A stretch of DNA of 5,141 nucleotides from Bacillota bacterium (GTDB lineage: Bacteria; Bacillota; Clostridia; Christensenellales; CAG-138). Position 1 is the first letter of the stretch; each line of letters opens with the position of its first letter. The stretch spans positions 1 through 5,141 of the forward strand of contig JAEZGQ010000233.1 in assembly GCA_023416895.1 (NCBI GenBank), given 5' to 3'. Below, piece by piece: positions 1 to 5,141 of the stretch. Both the position numbers and the translations under genes were made by a program. The notes below the pieces were generated by a model. It saw only the letters and a program-made list of their open reading frames with translations. It had not been told where the DNA came from and searched no databases.

Positions 1-2192
1 GCGTTTACGGCCGCGGCGGCGTTTTTGGTGCGTGCAAGCTTGATGAGCGTTTGAAAGCGGTATTGCGCGAGCTTGCGTTTTACAGGCGCCGCCGCCGACA
101 AAAGAAGCAAAAGCTCCTTTTCGTTTGCCCCCTGCGTGCGGTAAGCTTCAACAATGACCTCCTTCGCGCCCACAGCGAATGCATCGCACGCGTCGCGGGG
201 TGCCTGTTCGGTTTCCCCCGTGAACAGCGCGCGCAAAAACACCGAAAACGGCGGAAACATGGAGGCGCGCCGCGCGGCGATCTCATAGTTATAAAACGAC
301 TCGTAGTCGTGCCGCGCCGCAAGAAGAATGGCCGGGTGATCGGGTGTGTAGGTTTGTATCACAACGCTGCCGGGCTTTTTCGCGCGCCCCGCACGCCCCG
401 CCACCTGCGTTACAAGCTGAAAGGTGCGCTCGCAACTTCGATAGTCCGGAATGTGCAGCGTTGCATCCGCCGCGATTACGCCGACGGCGGTTACATTTGG
501 CATATCAAGCCCCTTGGCGACCATTTGCGTACCGATGAGCGCCTGCGCTTCGCCGCGCTCAAAGCGGCTCAAAAGCTCGTAATGCGCGTTTTTGGTGCGC
601 GTGGTATCGGTATCCATACGGAGCGTTTTAACGTTCGGAAAGTATTTTTGCACCTGCTCCTCCACCTGCTCGGTGCCGATGCCGAAATATTTGATGTACG
701 GCTTGCCGCATTCCGGGCATTTTTGCGGCACGCGCGAGGTTTTGCCGCAGTAATGGCACTTCAAAAGCCCGTCCGCCTTGTGGTAGGTCATAGAAACGTC
801 GCAGTCGTTGCACTTTACAACATAGCCGCAGCCTCGGCATGAAACGAAGGTGGAATATCCCCGGCGGTTCATGAAAAGAATGGCCTGCTCGCCCGCGTCG
901 AAGCACGCCTTGAGCCGCTCGTGCAGGCGCGCACTCAGAATGCTGTTGTTGCCGTTTGCAAACTCTGCACGCATATCCACGATTTCAACGCTCGGCATGG
1001 GCAGTTCGTTGACACGCTCCAAAAGCTTCAAAAGCGTATAGCGCCCGCTTTGGGCACGATGATAGCTTTGCAACGAAGGCGTGGCGCTCCCCAAAACGAG
1101 CGCCGCACCGTTGAGCTTGCAACGCTTGGACGCTACCTCAAGCGCGCTGTAACGCGGAACGGTTTCGGACTGGTACGAGGGCTCGTGCTCCTCATCGATC
1201 ACGATGAGGCGTATGTTTTCAAGCGGGGCAAACACGGCGCTCCTCGCGCCGACCACCACGTCAACCTTCCCTAGGCGGATGCGCCGCCACTCGTCGTAGC
1301 GCTCGCCCGCACTTAACCGCGAATGAAGAAGTGCCACACGTTCGCCAAAGCGCGCGCGGAAACGCTCCATCGCCTGCGGCGTAAGCGCGATTTCCGGCAC
1401 AAGCACAATGGCCGTGCCGCCCATGGCGATCACGCTTTTCACCGCGTGCATATATACTTCGGTTTTCCCGCTGCCGGTAACGCCGTGCAGCAAAAATGTG
1501 CCCTCTCCCTTTGCAGCGCCTGAAGCAATGCTTTCATACGCCTCGCGCTGCGCGCACGTTAAGGGGAGCTCTGTATCCTTTTGAATGTTCTTGCCTTCAA
1601 ACGGGCTTCGAAACACCACATGTCCCTTCTCGTGAACATAGCCTTTCTCCACAAGCGCATGGATGGCGCCTGCGGCACCCGGCACAAAAGCGGTAATGTC
1701 TGCTGCGCTCATGGGTGCGTTCGCTCGGCACAAAAGCTCGAATACCTCGTACTGTTTTGGCGCTTTTGGCGTACCGTCCGCCTTCAAAAGCGAAGCTTTG
1801 GCGCGTTCAACGTCAAGCCCTTCGGCGACGACGAGCGTGCGGATGCTTTTTTCCTTCACCCCGCCGCCGCGAAGCTGCGCGGGGATCATAAGCCTTAATG
1901 CATCTACCAAAAGGCAATGGTAGTTTTCCTTCATCCATGCAGCAAGTGCAAGCTGCTCATGGGTAAGCACACCGTATGGTTCGAGCGCACGAAGCACGTT
2001 TTTGACGCGAAGCATTTCGTCAGAAAGCTCTTCCACGACCTCGAGCACAAAGCCCTCGATGCGTTTGTTGCCCGCGCCAAAAGGTACCAGCACCCTTTGC
2101 CCAGCCGTTAAGGCAATTTCCTCCGGCACAAAATAGGTGAACAGCCTGTCCACATTGGAATGGGCGATGTCTACAAGCACGCGCGCGTACAG
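1..2192 (-). CDS. priA: Primosomal replication-restart helicase PriA (C terminus cut by window edge)
   Basis: PriA is a superfamily 2, 3'-to-5' DNA helicase that recognises abandoned replication forks and starts reloading of the replicative helicase. I translated this frame from position 2192 to the left edge: 730 codons without a stop. Residues 1 to about 105 match the PriA 3'-end DNA-binding domain. Helicase motifs follow in order: Walker A GVTGSGKTE (237-245, Lys243), DEEH (333-336), GSAT (368-371), MNRRGYS (from 441), GTQMVAKGLD (554-563) and QVAGRAGR (596-603). Eight cysteines (452, 455, 461, 464, 479, 482, 492, 495) form the two zinc-binding sites. E. coli PriA is 732 aa, and the visible part stops before the usual conserved end, so I infer that roughly 35-45 codons are missing. 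The start is placed at CTG 2192: an in-frame TGA lies two codons upstream, and MYARVLVDIAH fits the family N terminus. The only other nearby in-frame start is GTG at 2180. The gene has its own promoter and follows the coaBC terminator. Confidence 0.96.
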   Translation of the reverse strand, partial: MYARVLVDIAHSNVDRLFTYFVPEEIALTAGQRVLVPFGAGNKRIEGFVLEVVEELSDEMLRVKNVLRALEPYGVLTHEQLALAAWMKENYHCLLVDALRLMIPAQLRGGGVKEKSIRTLVVAEGLDVERAKASLLKADGTPKAPKQYEVFELLCRANAPMSAADITAFVPGAAGAIHALVEKGYVHEKGHVVFRSPFEGKNIQKDTELPLTCAQREAYESIASGAAKGEGTFLLHGVTGSGKTEVYMHAVKSVIAMGGTAIVLVPEIALTPQAMERFRARFGERVALLHSRLSAGERYDEWRRIRLGKVDVVVGARSAVFAPLENIRLIVIDEEHEPSYQSETVPRYSALEVASKRCKLNGAALVLGSATPSLQSYHRAQSGRYTLLKLLERVNELPMPSVEIVDMRAEFANGNNSILSARLHERLKACFDAGEQAILFMNRRGYSTFVSCRGCGYVVKCNDCDVSMTYHKADGLLKCHYCGKTSRVPQKCPECGKPYIKYFGIGTEQVEEQVQKYFPNVKTLRMDTDTTRTKNAHYELLSRFERGEAQALIGTQMVAKGLDMPNVTAVGVIAADATLHIPDYRSCERTFQLVTQVAGRAGRAKKPGSVVIQTYTPDHPAILLAARHDYESFYNYEIAARRASMFPPFSVFLRALFTGETEQAPRDACDAFAVGAKEVIVEAYRTQGANEKELLLLLSAAAPVKRKLAQYRFQTLIKLARTKNAAAAVN

Positions 2193-2198
2193 GGCGGT

Positions 2199-2208
2199 TC
2201 ACCTCCTT
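2199..2208 (-). promoter_or_regulatory. Strong ribosome binding site of priA
   Basis: On the minus strand the sequence AAGGAGGTGA is a near-perfect complement to the 3' end of 16S rRNA. From GGAGG to the proposed CTG start at 2192 the gap is 9 nt, which is ideal. To the alternative GTG at 2180 it is 21 nt, which is too long. The site therefore decides the start in favour of CTG. A GTG at 2202 overlaps the site itself and opens a 60-codon frame with no family resemblance, so I do not consider it used. Confidence 0.85.
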
Positions 2209-2224
2209 TAACAGCCTTTATAGA

Positions 2225-2233
2225 ATTATACCA
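2225..2233 (-). promoter_or_regulatory. Extended -10 promoter for priA
   Basis: The minus strand reads TGG TATAAT: a consensus -10 hexamer (2230-2225) preceded by the TGn extended element (2233-2231). No good -35 hexamer is present at 16-18 nt; the 17-nt spacing places CGCGCA there. An extended -10 can compensate for this in sigma-A-type promoters. Predicted transcription would begin near 2217-2219, giving a leader of about 25-28 nt before the priA start, which contains the ribosome binding site. Placement just after the coaBC terminator supports a separate priA transcription unit. Confidence 0.75.
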
Positions 2234-2253
2234 TACGTATGCGAATTTGCGCG

Positions 2254-2281
2254 AAAAAAGCGCCCCTCGCAAGAGAAGCGC
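2254..2281 (-). terminator. Rho-independent terminator of the coaBC operon
   Basis: On the minus strand the arm GCGCTTCTC (2281-2273), loop TTGC and arm GAGGGGCGC (2268-2260) form a 9-bp stem with two G-U pairs, followed directly by six T (2259-2254). The hairpin begins 20 nt after the coaBC stop codon. The opposite strand has no T-run at the matching end, so it should act only on leftward transcription. It would end the yicC-to-coaBC transcript and insulate priA. Confidence 0.9.
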
Positions 2282-2301
2282 AAACACAGTGAATCATTAT
2301 T

Positions 2302-3486
2302 TTACTCGAACAGTCTATCCAACAGCCAGTCCGCTAGCGCGCGTTTTTCCATCACGCCGCTTTTGAAGCTGTCGCCGTTTCTTGTGTAGAGCGTAACGGC
2401 ATTTTGGGAAGATTGAAAGCCGATTTCGGGGTTCGAAACATCGTTTGCGGCAATCATATCGAGGTTTTTGCGCACAAGCTTTTGGCGTGCGTTTTCCGTG
2501 AGGTTTTCGGTCTCCGCGGCAAAGCCCATAATGCGCTGTTCCTTTTTCCTTACACCCATGGCGGCGAGAATGTCGCGCGTAGGCTTAAGGGTAATCGTCA
2601 ATGCGTCTTTCCCGTTTTTCTTGATTTTCTGCTCGGCAACCGCTTCGGGCGTAAAGTCCGCCGGAGCCGCCGCCATTACAAGCGCGTCGCAAGCGTCGAA
2701 GCGTTCATCAACGGCACAAAACATTTCATCCGACGAAGTCACATCCACACGTTCCACACCCGCAGGTATAGAAAGCGCCACAGGGCCAGAAACGAGTGTA
2801 ACGAGCGCGCCGCGCGCCGCCGCGGCCTCGGCCAGCGCATAGCCCATTTTGCCGCTTGAACGGTTGGTAAGGTATCGCACCGGGTCGAGCCGTTCGCGGG
2901 TGGGGCCCGCGCTTACGAGGATGTGCTTTCCTTCAAGGTCGCGCTTGGGGTAAAGAAGCGCCATGGTCGCCTCGATGATGTCGTTTACGTCCGCAAGCTT
3001 GCCAAGACCCACGTCGCCGCAGGCAAGAAGCCCGCTTTTTGGTTCAACAAAGCTGCATCCCCGCTCGCGGAGGATTTCCATGTTGGCCTGCGTGGCGGGG
3101 TGAAGGTACATGTTGGTGTTCATCGCGGGCGCGATGAGGATGGGCGCGCGGGTAGCCATGATGGTTGTTGTGAGCATATCGTCTGCAATGCCATGCACAG
3201 CCTTCGCAAGAAAATTTGCGCTTGCGGGTGCAACAAGAAACACATCCGCTCGCTTGGCAAGTGCGATGTGCTCAATTTCCCACGGCGTTTCGCGGTGGAA
3301 CATATCGGTTACAACGGGGTGATTGCTAAGCGATTCGAGGGAAAGGGGCGTGATAAATTCCGCGCCGGACTTTGTGAGGATGCAATACACGTCCACGCCG
3401 CGTTTTTTAAGCCCGCTTACGATGTCGCAGGCCTTGAAGGCGGCGATGGAGCCGGTAATGCCCATCACAACGGTTTTCGCGCTCAT
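2302..3486 (-). CDS. coaBC: Bifunctional phosphopantothenoylcysteine decarboxylase / phosphopantothenate-cysteine ligase
   Basis: This cytoplasmic enzyme joins 4'-phosphopantothenate to cysteine using CTP (CoaB) and decarboxylates the product to 4'-phosphopantetheine using FMN (CoaC), two consecutive steps of coenzyme A synthesis. It has 394 codons, a normal length. The N-terminal CoaC flavoprotein domain (about 1-180) shows GITGSIAAFKA (9-19), the catalytic His73, the substrate-recognition motif PAMNTNMY (120-127; the family often has Trp at the last place) and Cys156 in ACGD of the flexible lid. The CoaB domain (about 186-394) begins HILVSAGPTRERLDPVR and has Asn208 before the SSGKMG loop, AAAPADF (272-278), the KIKK lysine cluster (287-290) and GFAAET (321-326). 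The ATG at 3486 overlaps the rpoZ stop by 4 nt (ATGA) and has GAGGA 9 nt upstream, so translation is probably coupled to rpoZ. A terminator follows the gene. Confidence 0.97.
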   Translation of the reverse strand: MSAKTVVMGITGSIAAFKACDIVSGLKKRGVDVYCILTKSGAEFITPLSLESLSNHPVVTDMFHRETPWEIEHIALAKRADVFLVAPASANFLAKAVHGIADDMLTTTIMATRAPILIAPAMNTNMYLHPATQANMEILRERGCSFVEPKSGLLACGDVGLGKLADVNDIIEATMALLYPKRDLEGKHILVSAGPTRERLDPVRYLTNRSSGKMGYALAEAAAARGALVTLVSGPVALSIPAGVERVDVTSSDEMFCAVDERFDACDALVMAAAPADFTPEAVAEQKIKKNGKDALTITLKPTRDILAAMGVRKKEQRIMGFAAETENLTENARQKLVRKNLDMIAANDVSNPEIGFQSSQNAVTLYTRNGDSFKSGVMEKRALADWLLDRLFE

Positions 3487-3683
3487 TTTAAGGCTTCCTC
3501 GGGGTATTCGATGCCGAGCTTATCGCCATAAAGCTCTTCCACGGCCACGGAAACGGGCTTGCGTTCGCCGAGCTTTTCGGGGTCGTTCAGGAGCTGGCGC
3601 GCACGCTTGGATACCACGGAAACGAGCATGTAGCGGCAGTTCACCTTATCAAGCAACACATTGAGGGACGGTTTGTTCATCAT
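3483..3683 (-). CDS. rpoZ: DNA-directed RNA polymerase omega subunit
   Basis: Omega binds the beta' subunit and helps assemble and stabilise RNA polymerase. At 66 codons it matches the short Firmicutes form. The family pattern is visible: an N-terminal helix SLNVLLDKV (6-14), YMLVSVVSKRARQL (18-31) with the hallmark KRARQL, and KPVSVAVEEL (42-51), which corresponds to the usual KPVTIALEEI segment. Two ATG codons stand in tandem at 3683 and 3680. I chose the first because the Shine-Dalgarno spacing is better. Its ATG overlaps the gmk TGA by 4 nt, and its own TGA overlaps the coaBC ATG by 4 nt, so the gene sits in a tightly coupled trio. The omega-gmk neighbourhood is widespread in bacteria. 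Confidence 0.95.
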   Translation of the reverse strand: MMNKPSLNVLLDKVNCRYMLVSVVSKRARQLLNDPEKLGERKPVSVAVEELYGDKLGIEYPEEALK

Positions 3684-4309
3684 TGTTTTTTCGAGCCTCC
3701 TTCGAGATCCTCCACAAAATCGAGCCTGCGGAACACGCGCATGTGCTCCGCCGAAATGATATGCTCTACGGCGGTGACCGCCTTGTCGAGCACGTCGTTT
3801 ACTACAATATAGTCGTATTTTTCAGCCTGCCGCAGCTCGTAAAGCGCTTCGCCGAAGCGGCGCTCCACCACTTCCGGCTCCTCGGTGCCGCGCCCGATCA
3901 GGCGGGACTTGAGGGCGCTCATGGAGGGCGGCGCAAGGAAAACGGCGATTGCAAACGGACAGCACTTTTTTACCTGATTCGCGCCGTGCACATCGATTTC
4001 CAAGATGATGTCGTGTCCGGCGGCAAGCTCCTCCTCCACGTAGGCCCGCGGGGTTCCGTAATAGTTGGAGCCGTAAACGCTGGTATATTCCAAAAACTCG
4101 TCGTTCACGATCATGCGTTTGAATTCTTCGTCGGTTTTGAAGAAATAGCTGACGCCGTCGATCTCACCCGGGCGCTTGCTGCGCGTTGTTGCGGAAACCG
4201 AAAGCTTAAGGTTCGGGTTTCGCTCCATAAGCGCCTTGCAAACAACGCCCTTTCCGACGCCAGATGGGCCGGAAAGTATGATCAGCAGGCCTTTTTTGGG
4301 TTTTTGCAT
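3680..4309 (-). CDS. gmk: Guanylate kinase
   Basis: Guanylate kinase transfers phosphate from ATP to GMP to make GDP, supplying GTP and dGTP synthesis; GMP recycling also links it to stringent-response metabolism. At 209 codons it is normal in length. The P-loop is GPSGVGKG (14-21). The GMP-binding segment is SATTRSKRPGE (39-49) with Arg43 and Arg46, followed by GVSYFF (52-57), FLEY (72-75) and NYYGTP (82-87). ILEIDVHGANQVKK (from 102) is the conserved central strand and the helix that follows. The lid region contains RLIGRGTEE (about 135-143). One oddity is that the P-loop continues GKGVV where Firmicutes enzymes usually have GKGTV. The ATG at 4309 has GGAGGA just upstream. The stop overlaps the rpoZ start. 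Confidence 0.97.
   Translation of the reverse strand: MQKPKKGLLIILSGPSGVGKGVVCKALMERNPNLKLSVSATTRSKRPGEIDGVSYFFKTDEEFKRMIVNDEFLEYTSVYGSNYYGTPRAYVEEELAAGHDIILEIDVHGANQVKKCCPFAIAVFLAPPSMSALKSRLIGRGTEEPEVVERRFGEALYELRQAEKYDYIVVNDVLDKAVTAVEHIISAEHMRVFRRLDFVEDLEGGSKKQ
3696..3703 (-). promoter_or_regulatory. Ribosome binding site of rpoZ inside the end of gmk
   Basis: The minus strand reads GAAGGAGG within the last codons of gmk. The distance from GGAGG is 12 nt to the first ATG (3683) and 15 nt to the second (3680), both on the long side, so the first ATG is the likelier start. With such a strong site, rpoZ may be started both independently and by ribosomes finishing gmk. Confidence 0.7.
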
Positions 4310-4402
4310 AGATTCCTCCGAAAAACGTTTCTGCTTACGGCTTTGCTACGGTGCCTCAACGGGCCTGTTCCTTGCAAAAAGCCGAAGGCTCTCTTTTTGC
4401 GT
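4310..4402 (-). other. Intergenic spacer between remA and gmk
   Basis: This 93-nt spacer is the longest gap inside the yicC-coaBC unit. It contains a possible hairpin near the remA stop (annotated separately) and the gmk Shine-Dalgarno sequence GGAGGA at 4314-4319. I saw no convincing -35/-10 pair on the minus strand, so gmk is probably read from an upstream promoter. I saw no small gene and no recognisable riboswitch. Confidence 0.55.
4374..4400 (-). other. Inverted repeat just after remA (possible weak terminator or processing hairpin)
   Basis: The arms GCAAAAA (minus-strand 4400-4394) and TTTTTGC (4380-4374) are exact inverted repeats, and an inner GCC-TTC-GGC hairpin lies between them with a 4-nt bulge (GAGA) on the 5' side. 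An alternative pairing is AGAGCC with GGCTTT, followed by more T. It starts 2 nt after the remA stop. The T-tract falls largely inside the stem, so it is a poor classic terminator. Attenuation between remA and gmk, or transcript-end protection, are possible roles (inference). Confidence 0.4.
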
Positions 4403-4654
4403 TTACTGCTCCTCACCGCTCATGATCCTGCCCGCAACCGTTTCCGGCTGAAGCGCCGAAAGAACCACATGCGTGCTGTCCATGACGATCACCGCTCTTG
4501 TACGCCTGCCATGCGAGGCGTCAATGAGCCTTCCGCGCTCGCGTGCATCCTGTACGATGCGCTTGCTCGGCGCGCTGTCAGGAGAAACGATGGATATAAT
4601 CCGCGACGCGGAAACGATGTTGCCAAAACCCACGTTCACAAGCTTTGCCGACAT
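4403..4654 (-). CDS. remA: RemA-like extracellular matrix regulator (DUF370 family)
   Basis: RemA is a small DNA-binding protein. In Bacillus subtilis it activates biofilm matrix operons and some osmoprotection genes. In many Firmicutes it sits between yicC and gmk, as here. At 83 codons it is close to the 89 of B. subtilis RemA. The whole length is conserved: VNVGFGNIVSASRIISIVSP (6-25), SAPSKR (27-32), RERGRLIDA (38-46), GRRTRAVIVMDS (49-60) and LQPETVAGR (68-76). Arg18, Pro29, Arg50 and Arg51, positions reported as important for B. subtilis RemA function, are all present. The ATG at 4654 has AGGA 7 nt upstream and lies 17 nt after the yicC stop, so the two genes are probably co-transcribed. 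Whether it controls matrix genes in this organism cannot be seen; a more general chromatin or regulatory role is possible. Confidence 0.93.
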   Translation of the reverse strand: MSAKLVNVGFGNIVSASRIISIVSPDSAPSKRIVQDARERGRLIDASHGRRTRAVIVMDSTHVVLSALQPETVAGRIMSGEEQ

Positions 4655-4671
4655 TTTTCTATCCTACACCC

Positions 4672-5141
4672 TTATTCGATATTTTGAACCTGTTCGCGTA
4701 TTTTTTCGATTTCCGCCTTGCCAAGGATTACAAGCTTAACGATCTCTGCATCGTTGGCTTTGGAGCCGATGGTATTGAACTCGCGGTTGAGCTCCTGCAC
4801 CACAAAGTCAAGCTTCCTGCCGGCGGGCTCGCTTCCGTTGAGAAGAAGCTCCGTTTGAACAAGGTGGCTTTTGAGGCGCACAAGCTCCTCGTCGATGCTC
4901 GCTTTGTCCGCAAACAAAGCGACCTCCGTCGCAAGCCGCGTGCGGTCTACCTCGACGGCACCGTTCAAAAGCGTTTCGATGCGTTCGGTGAGCTTCAAAC
5001 GGTATTCCTCCACCACAAGCGGAGCACGAAGCGCAATCTTCTCGCCGATTTCAAGCAGAGTTTTTGCCCTTAAGCAAAGGTCGCTTGCAAGCCTGCCGCC
5101 TTCAAGCGCGCGCATTGTTTTGAGCTCTTCGATGGCCTTTG
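4672..5141 (-). CDS. yicC: YicC/YloC family endoribonuclease-like protein (C-terminal part only)
   Basis: The frame enters from the right edge and ends at a TAA at 4672, giving 155 visible codons, about half of a protein that is usually near 290 aa. The start lies outside the window; the internal ATG at 5115 is not the start, because the in-frame residues before it (KAIEELKT) continue the family sequence. The visible part is the C-terminal DUF1732-type domain, ending with the hallmark stretch GRKLDFVVQELNREFNTIGSK, then ANDAEIVKLV and EKIREQVQNIE. E. coli YicC has been reported to act in RNA turnover as an endoribonuclease or RNase partner; the exact role in Firmicutes (YloC) is less clear. 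The charged helical stretches in the middle are consistent with an oligomeric, coiled architecture. It lies directly upstream of remA, as in many Firmicutes. Confidence 0.93.
   Translation of the reverse strand, partial: KAIEELKTMRALEGGRLASDLCLRAKTLLEIGEKIALRAPLVVEEYRLKLTERIETLLNGAVEVDRTRLATEVALFADKASIDEELVRLKSHLVQTELLLNGSEPAGRKLDFVVQELNREFNTIGSKANDAEIVKLVILGKAEIEKIREQVQNIE

Noticed and set aside
51..842. A 263-codon plus-strand open frame opposite the end of priA
   Set aside because: It is entirely antisense to the conserved helicase C-terminal and zinc region, is rich in Arg/Ala/His low-complexity stretches, and has no ribosome site at its TTG start.
628..906. A 92-codon minus-strand frame within priA
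   Set aside because: It is out of frame with priA and overlaps its zinc-binding coding region; the priA frame is intact across it, so it is not evidence of a frameshift.
1..2192. Possibility that priA is a broken pseudogene
   Set aside because: Codon-by-codon translation of the minus strand gave one uninterrupted frame with every helicase motif and all eight zinc cysteines. It only lacks a stop because it runs off the window.
2020..2202. A 60-codon minus-strand frame starting GTG at 2202, possible leader peptide before priA
   Set aside because: Its GTG lies inside the Shine-Dalgarno sequence that serves priA, it overlaps priA for almost its whole length in another frame, and the translation is Cys/Arg/Gly-rich without any family signal.
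2404..3531. Several overlapping plus-strand open frames of 113-202 codons opposite coaBC
   Set aside because: They are shadows of coaBC: no upstream ribosome sites, no recognisable domains, and the minus strand carries all the conserved motifs.
4310..4402. A promoter for gmk in the remA-gmk gap
   Set aside because: TTGAGG and TTGCAA could serve as -35-like words, but neither has an acceptable -10 at 16-18 nt.
3683..4687. A 334-codon plus-strand open frame opposite gmk and remA
   Set aside because: It begins with TTG without a ribosome site, spans two conserved genes and the gap between them, and its translation resembles no family. It is a by-product of GC-rich codons on the other strand.

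Overview
This window is an ordinary, well-conserved housekeeping locus with every gene on the minus strand. The gene order yicC - remA - gmk - rpoZ - coaBC - priA is the classic arrangement of Firmicutes (Bacillota), and RemA is a family characteristic of that phylum. The DNA looks GC-rich for the group, with many GCG, GGC and CGC codons, and leucine is often written CTT. A Clostridia-type gut or environmental Firmicute is the best guess; I cannot name a genus.

In transcription order, from the right edge to the left, the window opens inside the C-terminal half of yicC (an RNase-associated YicC/YloC family protein). After 17 nt comes remA (a small DNA-binding regulator). A 93-nt gap holding a possible hairpin separates remA from gmk (guanylate kinase). 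gmk, rpoZ (RNA polymerase omega) and coaBC (two steps of coenzyme A synthesis) are linked by two ATGA stop/start overlaps, which suggests translational coupling. A strong intrinsic terminator lies 20 nt after the coaBC stop.

The terminator is followed by an extended -10 promoter (TGGTATAAT), a near-perfect Shine-Dalgarno sequence and priA, the replication-restart helicase. priA is open in one frame from position 2192 to the left edge (730 codons, no stop) and lacks only its extreme C terminus. Its best start is a CTG codon, so standard start-codon rules would misplace its N terminus.

The genes share no single pathway. They combine nucleotide supply (gmk), transcription (rpoZ), cofactor synthesis (coaBC), RNA metabolism (yicC), regulation (remA) and DNA replication restart (priA), a conserved growth-related cluster. 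I found no mobile element, CRISPR array, tRNA or rRNA gene, defence system or novel multi-gene system. The points worth a second look are the CTG start of priA, the terminator/promoter junction before it, a palindrome in that promoter, a guanylate kinase P-loop without its usual hydroxyl residue, and the hairpin between remA and gmk.
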